13,614 bases of DNA from DATGFK01 sp040007395. Its GTDB lineage: Bacteria; Chloroflexota; Anaerolineae; Aggregatilineales; UBA2796. The stretch spans positions 1-13,614 of the forward strand of contig JBDTVG010000069.1 of assembly GCA_040007395.1 (NCBI GenBank), in the 5' to 3' direction. Of this stretch, positions 7,494 to 13,613 are shown piece after piece. The first letter of the stretch is position 1. Each line of letters opens with the position of its first letter. Both the position numbers and the translations under genes were made by a program. Under the pieces are notes generated by a model that did not search any database, had not been told where the DNA came from, and was given only the letters and a program-made list of their open reading frames with translations.

Positions 7494-7967
7494 TTATTTC
7501 CCGCTTGGTGCGCTAACCGGCGCAGGTTGAGAGGATGCACCACCGCCCCCTCCTCCACTATTTACATTTGCCGGAGCCTGTAGGACTACTGGATTAGGTG
7601 CGACAATATTGGCGACGGGCGGAACAATATTCGACCGCACTGGTTTCTTCGCGGCGGAGGCAGGCACGCCAACTTTCGCGTTTGTCACGGCTCCGGGGTT
7701 GCGGATTACGATAATCAATGGAGCAGCGTGCAGTTTCGTGCCGTCGGTAACCTTGTTGGATGCACTAGCGTTGACCGCGATAACGGCAGTTGGTTCGTTG
7801 TGCTGTACCTGTTTAGGAGTCTCTGGTGCTTTTACTGTCGGATGCTGGTCCAACAGCGCCAACGTTTGAGCGCCAAGCACCACTGAAAGTGTCGCACCCG
7901 TGGCCAATCCCAGGCGCACAACCATTCGTCTTGCCGGGTTCAGGATATTTCCAGTACGCTGTGCCAT
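7494..7967 (-). CDS. Small single-span membrane or secreted protein, unrecognised
   Basis: This 157-residue protein is not assigned to a family. It has a basic N-terminus with RR at 13-14 (NPARRMVVRLG), a hydrophobic helix at about 18-39 (either an anchor or an uncleaved signal), and then a low-complexity exported region rich in Ala, Val, Pro and Asn. Near the C-terminus are six consecutive glycines at 138-143, followed by SSQPAPVSAPSGK. The RR motif only weakly resembles a Tat signal. ATG 7967 (MAQRTGN) is preferred over the upstream GTG/TTG-type alternative at 7973. It is the first gene after the internal ECF-type promoter, and its stop nearly touches the apbE start, so it belongs to the redox half of the operon. 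A scaffold or wall-spanning partner is possible but nothing in the sequence proves it. Confidence 0.65.
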   Translation of the reverse strand: MAQRTGNILNPARRMVVRLGLATGATLSVVLGAQTLALLDQHPTVKAPETPKQVQHNEPTAVIAVNASASNKVTDGTKLHAAPLIIVIRNPGAVTNAKVGVPASAAKKPVRSNIVPPVANIVAPNPVVLQAPANVNSGGGGGGASSQPAPVSAPSGK

Positions 7968-7976
7968 AAACAATCT

Positions 7977-8023
7977 CGCTTTCTATAGTCGTTGCATTAC
8001 ATTCACAACGAGTACAGAAAGCG
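7977..8023. promoter_or_regulatory. 18-bp imperfect dyad overlapping the internal promoter
   Basis: The arms at 7977-7994 (CGCTTTCTATAGTCGTTG) and 8006-8023 pair with two mismatches around an 11-base loop. The right arm overlaps the proposed -10 element at 8005-8012, and the predicted transcription start falls in the loop. A regulator-binding palindrome is possible. Transcripts reading through from the sigma gene could fold it, while those starting at the internal promoter could not. There is no T-run, so a terminator is unlikely. Confidence 0.45.
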
Positions 8024-8036
8024 AAAAAGGTTTCGG
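8005..8036 (-). promoter_or_regulatory. Candidate ECF-sigma promoter P2 for the redox genes
   Basis: On the minus strand, CCGAAAC (8036-8030) is followed after 17 bases by CTCGTTGT (8012-8005). The same pair, CCGAAAC and CTCATTAT with an identical 17-base spacer, occurs upstream of the sigma gene at 9661-9630. GAAAC-type -35 boxes are typical of ECF sigma factors. Transcription would begin near 7998, about 30 bases before ATG 7967. Confidence 0.6.
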
Positions 8037-8063
8037 TCGAAGCAGGTAGTACTTTAGTCTTAT

Positions 8064-8993
8064 TTATGAGTCTGGGGGCTTATTGTTGCCCGATGAATGA
8101 TCCTCGCCCGGATTTCCAGACGGTGTACTAGCGGGTCGGCTGGTCTCCGGCGAGTTATCGTGGGGTGAGGCGGTAGGCTGTACATTGCTAGGGCTAGGTG
8201 TTGGCGATTTGGTTACTGGCAAAAGAGGGGCAGCTTTTGTCGGTTGAATAGTGATGACGGGTTTCGCCGGTAGGCGCGTGCTGGTTGGGGTTGGCGATGG
8301 GGTAATGGTAAAAGTAGGCGTGTTGGAAGCCGTGGGTTGCGGTTGAGCAACCAATAGCGTGATTTCTTGTGCAATCAATATGCCAGTGGCGGTGGTTGTA
8401 CCTCTTACGGCTACTTGGTCGCCAAGCGCAACAGCAACACTGCTGATCGAGGGAGATACCTGCACATCAACGTCAGCGATACGCCAAGCGGTTCCGTTTT
8501 GCATCTGCACCGCTCCCTCAAAGTTCACCTCCGCTGTACGACGGAGCGCCAATAGTCGCTGGATCTCTTTCAATCGACGCTGTTCTGACAGAGGTCCCGA
8601 ACCGTAGGCAGGGTCTAACCCCCCTCGTACATTTTCACTAAATAATTTGATGCTGTATAGACCGTCACCGGGCAGGGCGTTCTGTGCAGTCATCGTAATC
8701 AGCCCGACAACAATCGAAGCCGCGATAGCCCCAGTCGCCAGAATGCGGCGGAAACGGTTATCCGCTTGTTTACGCCTCTGATGTTGCTGTAGGCGCAAGC
8801 GAACGCTTTGCTGGGCGTTATGTACTTCGACCTGATTGGCGGTTGCCCGCCGGACGAGTACACCCGTTTGAAGCATCGAGTCGAGACGATGTGCAAACTG
8901 CGGATACTGCTGCGTGCAGTCTTCGATGTTCTGCCCTTCAGTCAACCGATCTATGCAGTCGTTTAGTGCTTCGACGAATTCTTGATTAGCCAT
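8064..8993 (-). CDS. Membrane-anchored putative anti-sigma factor (DUF5667/DUF5666-like)
   Basis: This 309-residue protein probably regulates the adjacent ECF sigma factor. The N-terminal cytoplasmic part (1-82) is helical and charged and would bind sigma. One membrane helix follows at about 84-103. Directly after it comes QNALPGDGLYSIKLFSENVR (104-123), the signature of DUF5667, with the helical SEQRRLKEIQRLLALRRT behind it (136-153). Residues 156-214 look like a DUF5666 beta domain (FEGAVQMQNGTAWRI through GDQVAVRGTTTATGILIAQEI). The tail (216-309) is Pro/Thr/Ser-rich and presumably extracellular. There is no HxxxCxxC zinc motif, so it is not a ZAS-type anti-sigma. ATG 8993 lies 11 bases after AGGTGA and overlaps the sigma stop by eight bases. 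A GTG at 9008 is the alternative start. The anti-sigma role follows from the gene pair and topology, not from a known sigma-binding motif. Confidence 0.8.
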   Translation of the reverse strand: MANQEFVEALNDCIDRLTEGQNIEDCTQQYPQFAHRLDSMLQTGVLVRRATANQVEVHNAQQSVRLRLQQHQRRKQADNRFRRILATGAIAASIVVGLITMTAQNALPGDGLYSIKLFSENVRGGLDPAYGSGPLSEQRRLKEIQRLLALRRTAEVNFEGAVQMQNGTAWRIADVDVQVSPSISSVAVALGDQVAVRGTTTATGILIAQEITLLVAQPQPTASNTPTFTITPSPTPTSTRLPAKPVITIQPTKAAPLLPVTKSPTPSPSNVQPTASPHDNSPETSRPASTPSGNPGEDHSSGNNKPPDS

Positions 8994-9561
8994 GCTTTTT
9001 TTGTTCACCTAGAATTCGACGTAGTGTATCAACGGCCCGAAATTGAAGCGACTTTATAGCACTGATACTTTTGCCCATCACCTCCGCCGTTGTCTGGAGG
9101 TCAAGTGCCTCAGCGAAGCGCAAAATTAAGACTTCTTGCTGATCCCGTGCCAGCATTTTTAGTGCCTCGCGAGTTCGTTCGACTGTTACGGAGCGAATAA
9201 ACTGAGTCTCCAGATCATCGCTCTCCAAATCCGGCTCTTGCAGCCACTCCTCTAAGGCGGTCATTGGGAAACGCCTTATTTTGCCATAATGGTGGTTAAC
9301 TTCATTGCGGGCCACTTTGAACAACCATCCACGCAAACTCTGATGAGGCCCCCGGAACGTGCCCACGGTATCCATGAACTTGATGAATACGTCGCTGGCA
9401 ATGTCTTCCGCCTGTTGTTCATCGTCGATATGCAAGCGAATAAAGCGATATATTGATGGGAAATACTGATTGTAAATCTCTTCAATTGCCGTTTTATTCC
9501 CACTGGCGGCCTGCGACATAAGCCGGTTTTCAATCGCAATGTCTGGAAGTACGAAGCCCAT
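8986..9561 (-). CDS. ECF-type RNA polymerase sigma factor
   Basis: This is a 191-residue sigma-70 family protein with only regions 2 and 4, as in ECF factors. Region 2 spans about 22-92: the helix IEEIYNQYFPSIYRFIRLHI, then DEQQAEDIASDVFIKFMD for core binding, and the -10-recognition part around SLRGWLFKVARNEVNHHYGK. An acidic linker (101-122) leads to region 4 at about 130-184. Region 4 has LARDQQEVLILRFAEALDLQ and then the HTH TAEVMGKSISAIKSLQFRAVDTLRR, which reads the -35 box. ATG 9561 follows GGAG at close spacing and replaces the upstream TTG at 9582. It is the first gene of the operon and overlaps its putative anti-sigma partner. A repeated GAAAC-type promoter upstream suggests autoregulation. 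Confidence 0.92.
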   Translation of the reverse strand: MGFVLPDIAIENRLMSQAASGNKTAIEEIYNQYFPSIYRFIRLHIDDEQQAEDIASDVFIKFMDTVGTFRGPHQSLRGWLFKVARNEVNHHYGKIRRFPMTALEEWLQEPDLESDDLETQFIRSVTVERTREALKMLARDQQEVLILRFAEALDLQTTAEVMGKSISAIKSLQFRAVDTLRRILGEQKKHG

Positions 9562-9629
9562 GGCACTCCAATGAACATACAACTAATGCTTTCAACAGAC
9601 GCTAGAGAAGCGTTGCATATGGATTACCT

Positions 9630-9661
9630 ATAATGAGCAGGAGCGCCGTGAAAAGTTTCGG
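9630..9661 (-). promoter_or_regulatory. Candidate autoregulated ECF-sigma promoter P1
   Basis: On the minus strand, CCGAAAC (9661-9655) is followed by a 17-base spacer and CTCATTAT (9637-9630). It shares the extended ACCGAAACYTTTTC block and the CTCRTTRT block with P2 at 8036-8005. The predicted start lies near 9622, giving a leader of about 60 bases to ATG 9561. Confidence 0.6.
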
Positions 9662-9738
9662 TGAGTTTGAAAATCTTCGCGCACTCCTGCCGATAATCAT
9701 TTGCTAGACATAGTTCTAATAAATAGACACATACATTT

Positions 9739-9849
9739 CTATAATATATCTTCTCCCTTGTTTAGCAAAGGATCTTGCCGCACTTCAGCATCTTTGGGGA
9801 ATTCAGAATGGCGGGCCTGAAGGATGAACCGTTCTTTCTCGTTCAACAT
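9739..9849 (-). CDS. Possible 36-residue small protein
   Basis: ATG 9849 opens a 36-codon frame beginning MLNEKERFILQARHSEF and ending with a TAG at 9739-9741. AGGAG stands about nine bases before the ATG, one of the clearer ribosome-binding sites in the window. The protein is charged and lacks a membrane segment, and I do not recognise it. It lies 12 bases beyond another short frame on the same strand (9862-10017). It could be a real microprotein or the truncated start of a longer gene. Confidence 0.35.
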   Translation of the reverse strand: MLNEKERFILQARHSEFPKDAEVRQDPLLNKGEDIL

Positions 9850-9861
9850 AGCTCAAAGCTC

Positions 9862-10017
9862 CTAAAAACCAAGAGATGAATGCTGTAGACACAACTGAAG
9901 TCGTCTTATATCGGAAGGTTCGCTTATCTTGAGATCGCGAATTTTGATGATCAGGGAAAGATCGATCAGGGAAATTTCAATGCCCGAATCTGCTGGGATA
10001 GGTGATGAATGGTCCAT
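9862..10017 (-). CDS. Possible 51-residue hypothetical protein
   Basis: ATG 10017 opens a frame reading MDHSSPIPADSGIEISLIDL and continuing SLIIKIRDLKISEPSDIRRL to a TAG at 9862. A TTG at 10068 would add 17 residues. No good ribosome-binding site is seen for either start. The stop lies against the AGGAG of the following small frame. No family is recognised. It may be a spurious frame or a remnant. Confidence 0.25.
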   Translation of the reverse strand: MDHSSPIPADSGIEISLIDLSLIIKIRDLKISEPSDIRRLQLCLQHSSLGF

Positions 10018-10107
10018 GTATGGTGTTCTTTTAGTCTCAAAGATACAGTTCAGACAATAAATAATCAAGTAAAATTGATCACATATATACCGTAACGAAG
10101 GTCATCA

Positions 10108-11088
10108 GGTTGTGTCAGAACTCAGGACGCTTTCAACGAGACAGGTAAATTGACACGGTTTTGACCTTTATCCGCAGAAATCAGGCAATCTGCCAAGCAG
10201 CCGATAATTCAGACCATCGGCGGCAGAAGATTTGGCGCTGTTCGGCTAAGGAGAGGGGCCGACAGGCGGAAGGAGATTGAGGACGAAAATAGTGGCGAAC
10301 TTCATCAAACGCGGGACAAAAGCGGGCGGCACTGGCAAAACTCCCGAAGCCGCGCATCGGGTAATAGCACTGTTTGACCCCACGATGATCCTGCTCAATC
10401 CGGTTGTTCAGGTATTGATGGGTCCGATGCAGTACCTTACGACCAAAGATACGCCGAATAGCTCGCGGATAGGACGCGTGCTTGTCGGTTGTCACCCGTT
10501 CCGGTTTGTGACCTACGCTCGCGACCGCTTGTTTGAAAAACGCCTTGGCGGCCGCCAAATCACGGGTTTTGCTCAGCATCGTGTCGACTAAGTTGCCGTC
10601 GCGGTCTATCGCGCGATACAAATACTGCCATTGGCCTTTCACCTTCACGTAGGTCTCATCCACGTACCACGATTTGCCGGCCTGACCGTGACGCTTGGCG
10701 CGCAACTGGGCCGTAAGCAGCGGGGCAAAACGTGCTTCCCAGTCGCGCACGGTTTCGTGGGTAAATGCATAGCCCCGCACCAGAAACATCTCCACCAAAT
10801 CGCGCAAACTCAGTTTGTAACGCACTCGCCATAACACGACCAGCATAACGATATCGGTTGGGCACTGCACCTCGTTAAAGGGTGTTCCGCTGCGCTCGTT
10901 GAACATGGCGTTACAGCTGTGGCAGCGGAAAATCTGATACCCTAAACGAGTTCGCTTCTGATAGTGGCCGGTGTTGGTTGACTGACAATGGGGGCAGTTC
11001 ATCGGTTCAGCTTTCTTTGGAGTTGCGGGGAAAGCCTACCTGATGAATCTGCCTTGATCCAGTCCGCGTTCTGAAATCTGACGCATCC
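10108..11088 (-). mobile_element. IS6-family insertion sequence, copy 2
   Basis: This is a 981-bp element with ends of the same type as copy 1: TGTCAGAACTCAGGACGC on the left and GCGTTCTGAAATCTGACGC on the right. It carries one open transposase gene on the minus strand. Flanking octamers (GGTCATCA and CGGTTGGT) differ, so there is no intact target duplication. Its right end truncates an IS4-family transposase. With copy 1 it brackets the sigma/redox operon in direct orientation. Confidence 0.85.
10181..11002 (-). CDS. IS6-family DDE transposase
   Basis: This 273-residue transposase catalyses replicative transposition through cointegrates, as is known for the IS6 family. The N-terminus has a zinc ribbon with Cys3, Cys6, Cys27 and Cys30. 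A helical DNA-binding region follows (about 60-90, SLRDLVEMFLVRGYAFTHET). The catalytic core has Asp115 in SWYVDETYVKVKGQW, Asp173 in VTTDKHASYPRAI and Glu203 in NNRIEQDHRGVK. The length is slightly above the usual 230-240 residues because of the zinc ribbon and a C-terminal extension. The frame is intact, unlike copy 1. One oddity is Cys211 in GVKQCYYPMRGF, where copy 1 has the more usual Arg, so activity may be reduced. The start is ATG 11002, which matches the start of the copy 1 protein. Confidence 0.9.
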   Translation of the reverse strand: MNCPHCQSTNTGHYQKRTRLGYQIFRCHSCNAMFNERSGTPFNEVQCPTDIVMLVVLWRVRYKLSLRDLVEMFLVRGYAFTHETVRDWEARFAPLLTAQLRAKRHGQAGKSWYVDETYVKVKGQWQYLYRAIDRDGNLVDTMLSKTRDLAAAKAFFKQAVASVGHKPERVTTDKHASYPRAIRRIFGRKVLHRTHQYLNNRIEQDHRGVKQCYYPMRGFGSFASAARFCPAFDEVRHYFRPQSPSACRPLSLAEQRQIFCRRWSELSAAWQIA

Positions 11089-11892
11089 CGGTTGGTGATG
11101 GATAGTAGCAAAATCGGGTTTGGCTATCAGTTGATGGTCGTCACCTTGTGTTATCGACGACGCACCCTGCCGTTGGTGTGGACGTGGATACCGTATAAAA
11201 AAGGGCATAGCCAGAGCGGTACCCAAATCGCCTTGTTGCGCGAAGTCAAAGCGTGGCTCGACGACTCAGTACAGGTGGTGCTGTTGGGCGATAGCGAATT
11301 TGGACGCACGTTGTTGTTGGAAGCATTGGATTTCTGGGGCTGGCAGTATGTTTTGCGACAGTCAGGACACAATTTAGTGTGGCTCAAGACGGAACATGCT
11401 TGGCGTTCACTCGACAGTCTGGCGGTGCGTGGTGGTGGCATCGGTTGGTATCCGCATAGCGTCGTGACTCGTGAGAGTGCTTACCCGACCCATCTGGTCA
11501 CACTTTGGAAACCGACCTTTAAGGAGCCGTGGTGGTTGGCGACCAATATTCACTGCCCAGCCCTCGCACTACGCCTCTACTCGCGCCGCATGTGGATTGA
11601 AGAAATGTTTGGCGACATGAAAGATAATGGCTTTGACCTCGAAGCGACCCACTTACGGGCTGCGGATCGCCTCAACCGTTTGACCCTTGCCGTGTGTTTG
11701 CTCTTTGTCTGGTTTATCGCTCTTGGTGTCGCTATTACACAACTCGGACTGGCCTATTTGGTTGACCGCAAAGACCGTCGCGATTTGAGCTTCTTTCGGC
11801 GCGGCTTTGACTGGCTGGACCGTGTCCTTGAGATAAATGATGTCTTGCCACCCGGCTTTTTCCCTTCCTTTGAAAAGGTGTTGGGTGGCTAG
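11089..11892 (+). pseudogene. IS4-family transposase, N-terminus lost
   Basis: This reads from the right end of IS6 copy 2, LVMDSSKIGFGYQLMVVTLCY onward, to a TAG at 11890-11892. From TTG 11092 it would give 266 residues. The three catalytic positions of an IS4-type DDE enzyme are visible: Asp4 in VMDSSKIG, Asp67 in LLGDSEFG and Glu170. The full YREK signature is intact (Tyr163, Arg166, Glu170 and Lys177 in YSRRMWIEEMFGDMK). What is missing is the N-terminal DNA-binding domain of roughly 100 or more residues that precedes the first Asp. The missing part is not found on the other side of the IS6 copy, so a deletion accompanied or followed that insertion. It is likely inactive. Confidence 0.85.
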
Positions 11893-11998
11893 TACGAGTT
11901 CGACCTTGATGTAGCCTCTAAGTGTTTTGTTAAAACTTTATTCGCAAGCCCATTATATACTAATCGAACTGATTGGAAATTATTTAAAGGAAGCCGAA

Positions 11999-12574
11999 AT
12001 GGATAGCATCAATTATGCAAAGTACTATGACCTTGAAAGTTATCTATTTAACGAGGTTTCGCCACGTTTTCACCGAGAGAACATGCTCGGAGCACAAGAT
12101 TTCTTTTGCATTATTATCTGGAAGGCCAACCGCGCAAAATCAAAGATTGCCAAGCGCTTACTCAAACATGGGCCGTATAGCGATCTGGATACTGCGGTTC
12201 GCACCCTGACGCACGAAATTTGGAGTGCGGACAACCCGAAAGCGCGTCTTTCCGTTCTCATCAACGAGTGGGGATTCTATTTGCCGATGGCATCGGCAAT
12301 ACTCACGGTGCTATTTCCACAAGATTTTAGCGTTTACGATGTGCGTGTGTGTGAAGTGTTGGGCGATTTCCAAGATGCACAGTATAAAAAATTCGAGCGA
12401 CTTTGGGAACGCTATTTGCAGTACCTTGAGCGCGTCAGGGGCGAAGTGCCCCACATAGAGAACCTACGCGATAAGGATCGTTATCTGTGGGCCAAGTCTT
12501 TTTATCTGGGACTAGCACGCGATGTTCAAAACCAATTTAAGAAAACATCGCCAAACACGGAAGACGCACAATAG
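11999..12574 (+). CDS. Uncharacterised protein with a possible HhH-like segment
   Basis: This 191-residue, mostly helical soluble protein has no firm family assignment. The N-terminal half has YYDLESYLFNEVSPRF (9-24) and DFFCIIIWKANRAKSKIAKR (34-53), rich in aromatic and basic residues. Residues 92-121, GFYLPMASAILTVLFPQDF then SVYDVRVCEVL, resemble the end of the helix-hairpin-helix region of HhH-GPD DNA glycosylases. There a glycine-rich turn and an alanine-rich helix lead to an Asp followed by an R-V pair. Asp114 would be the equivalent residue, but the usual GVG turn is absent. The C-terminus is charged helix. ATG 11999 has AAAGGA about eight bases upstream and is preferred to the TTG/ATG starts from 11927. 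It stands alone, convergent with the toxin-antitoxin pair. A DNA-related role is a guess. Confidence 0.6.
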   Translation: MDSINYAKYYDLESYLFNEVSPRFHRENMLGAQDFFCIIIWKANRAKSKIAKRLLKHGPYSDLDTAVRTLTHEIWSADNPKARLSVLINEWGFYLPMASAILTVLFPQDFSVYDVRVCEVLGDFQDAQYKKFERLWERYLQYLERVRGEVPHIENLRDKDRYLWAKSFYLGLARDVQNQFKKTSPNTEDAQ

Positions 12575-12587
12575 CGCCGATCATTTT

Positions 12588-12989
12588 CTAGAGTTCCCAG
12601 TCCTCAAGCTGTAGCCCCGCAATCCGTTCGAATTCCCGTGTATTGTGGGTGACAACTATCAACTCCTGTGCAAGCGCAATCGCCGCGATCTGCATATCGT
12701 AGGGGCCGATTGGGGTTCCGGCGACTTCCAACGCTGCGCGGATACGCCCAAATTCGTTCGCTGCTGGCTCATCAAATGGCAAGCTGACGAAGCGCACAAA
12801 AAACGCAGATTGTCGGGCACGCGATTGGAGTGGCTGCTGGCTCTTGGCAGAACCAGCGTACATTTCGCCTTGCGTAACGGTACTGATAGCAATATCAGTG
12901 TCTTCAACCGTCGCCATTTTCTGCCGGATTTGTGGAGCACGTCCGTTGAGGAAGCGAATACAGGTATTGGTGTCGAGCAGATACTTCAT
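12588..12989 (-). CDS. vapC: VapC-family PIN-domain toxin
   Basis: This 133-residue PIN-domain ribonuclease is of the type that cleaves tRNA or other RNA using Mg2+ held by acidic residues. MKYLLDTNTCIRFL supplies Asp6, ISTVTQGEMYAG supplies Glu42, and GPYDMQIAAIALAQ supplies Asp98. The C-terminal VTHNTREFERIAGLQLEDWE (113-132) is the usual closing block of VapC proteins, with Asn116 in the fourth position. The length is typical. Its ATG overlaps the TGA of the upstream antitoxin gene by four bases (ATGA), which is standard for such modules and ensures coupled translation. The specific RNA target cannot be read from the sequence. Confidence 0.9.
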   Translation of the reverse strand: MKYLLDTNTCIRFLNGRAPQIRQKMATVEDTDIAISTVTQGEMYAGSAKSQQPLQSRARQSAFFVRFVSLPFDEPAANEFGRIRAALEVAGTPIGPYDMQIAAIALAQELIVVTHNTREFERIAGLQLEDWEL

Positions 12990-13213
12990 TCAACCTCATC
13001 TCGACTGTCAGGCTGAAGCGGCTGGCTGCGTTCAATCGGATCATCTGCCAGACTGCCATAAGTCAGGTCGATAAACTGCTCCCACGGCATATGTTTATAG
13101 GCTTCCGTTTCGATGTCGTGTTTGACTGCCGTGCTGAGATGTTCTAGGAGCCGCGCTTTTTCCGCTAGTGTCATGTGGCTGGTCAGTTGGATCACCTGAT
13201 CATAAACATTCAT
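12986..13213 (-). CDS. Antitoxin of the VapBC-type module
   Basis: This is a 75-residue acidic protein directly upstream of and overlapping the PIN toxin. The N-terminal part (MNVYDQVIQLTSHMTLAEKARLLEHLSTAVK) is helical and may dimerise. The C-terminal part (LTYGSLADDPIERSQPLQPDSRDEVE) matches the general DPIERP tail pattern of antitoxins that wrap around PIN toxins. No obvious AbrB or ribbon-helix-helix DNA-binding domain is seen, so how it would bind DNA is unclear. ATG 13213 follows GAGGTG at four-base spacing. It is probably autoregulated through the palindrome at 13244-13276. Its role as antitoxin is inferred mainly from the pairing. Confidence 0.8.
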   Translation of the reverse strand: MNVYDQVIQLTSHMTLAEKARLLEHLSTAVKHDIETEAYKHMPWEQFIDLTYGSLADDPIERSQPLQPDSRDEVE

Positions 13214-13243
13214 GTGTCACCTCGAACAGCATATCATACCTTG

Positions 13244-13279
13244 AATGCACGGACAGGGCTACCCTGTCCGTGCATTATA
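13244..13279 (-). promoter_or_regulatory. Perfect 15-bp palindrome at the VapBC promoter
   Basis: AATGCACGGACAGGG (13244-13258) and its exact reverse complement (13262-13276) are separated by CTA. On the minus strand a TATAAT (13279-13274) overlaps the start of the palindrome, with no convincing -35 box. The site is 31 bases upstream of the antitoxin ATG. Autorepression by the toxin-antitoxin complex is plausible. With no T-run on either side, a terminator is less likely. Confidence 0.6.
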
Positions 13280-13367
13280 CCCCTCACAATCGCCCTTGTT
13301 TCGGACTACCAGCGCCCTGCAAATCTAACTGCTCGTGCGGCTAGGCGAGACTATCGATCACTAAGCA

Positions 13368-13613
13368 TCACTTGGCGCTTGGACGCCGATACACTACAGC
13401 ATCCTCTGGATCGCCCCAGATGTTGGTATCCATGATGCCCGACTTTTTGTCCACAACATAGCCCACTTTTGTGGCGAGATTGCGCAACTGGCCGCCAATT
13501 GCCTGATGCGCCAAGTTGAACAGGTATTGCTCACCGCGATGGGTCAAGACCTCTTGCAGCCAGGGCAATCGCGTCTTAAACGGCAAGGACTTTGAGTAAA
13601 TATGCATCATCCC
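13368..13613 (-). CDS. C-terminal part of an unrecognised protein (window edge)
   Basis: The frame is open to the right edge of the window. An ATG at 13610 (MMHIYSKSLPF) could be the start, giving 80 residues, but only four bases lie upstream so no ribosome-binding site can be checked. The protein may well continue outside. Visible sequence includes TRLPWLQEVLTHRGEQYLF, LAHQAIGGQLRNLATKVGYV, then DKKSGIMDTNIWGDPEDAVV and a short YRRPSAK end. No family is recognised. It is on the same strand as the toxin-antitoxin pair but separated by about 90 bases and the palindrome, so it is probably a separate unit. Confidence 0.45.
   Translation of the reverse strand, partial: GMMHIYSKSLPFKTRLPWLQEVLTHRGEQYLFNLAHQAIGGQLRNLATKVGYVVDKKSGIMDTNIWGDPEDAVVYRRPSAK

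Larger units (their letters stand above)
9562..10107. other. 545-bp region upstream of the sigma gene
   Basis: Apart from promoter P1 and the two tiny frames listed separately, this AT-richer stretch shows no recognisable gene, RNA or repeat. It ends at IS6 copy 2. Confidence 0.5.

Noticed and set aside
7494..7967. Tat-exported protein
   Set aside because: NPARRMVVRLG has two arginines before a hydrophobic stretch, but the surrounding residues do not match the Tat consensus well enough.
13244..13276. Rho-independent terminator for the vapBC flank
   Set aside because: The hairpin is strong but no T-run follows on either strand, and a TATAAT box overlaps it.
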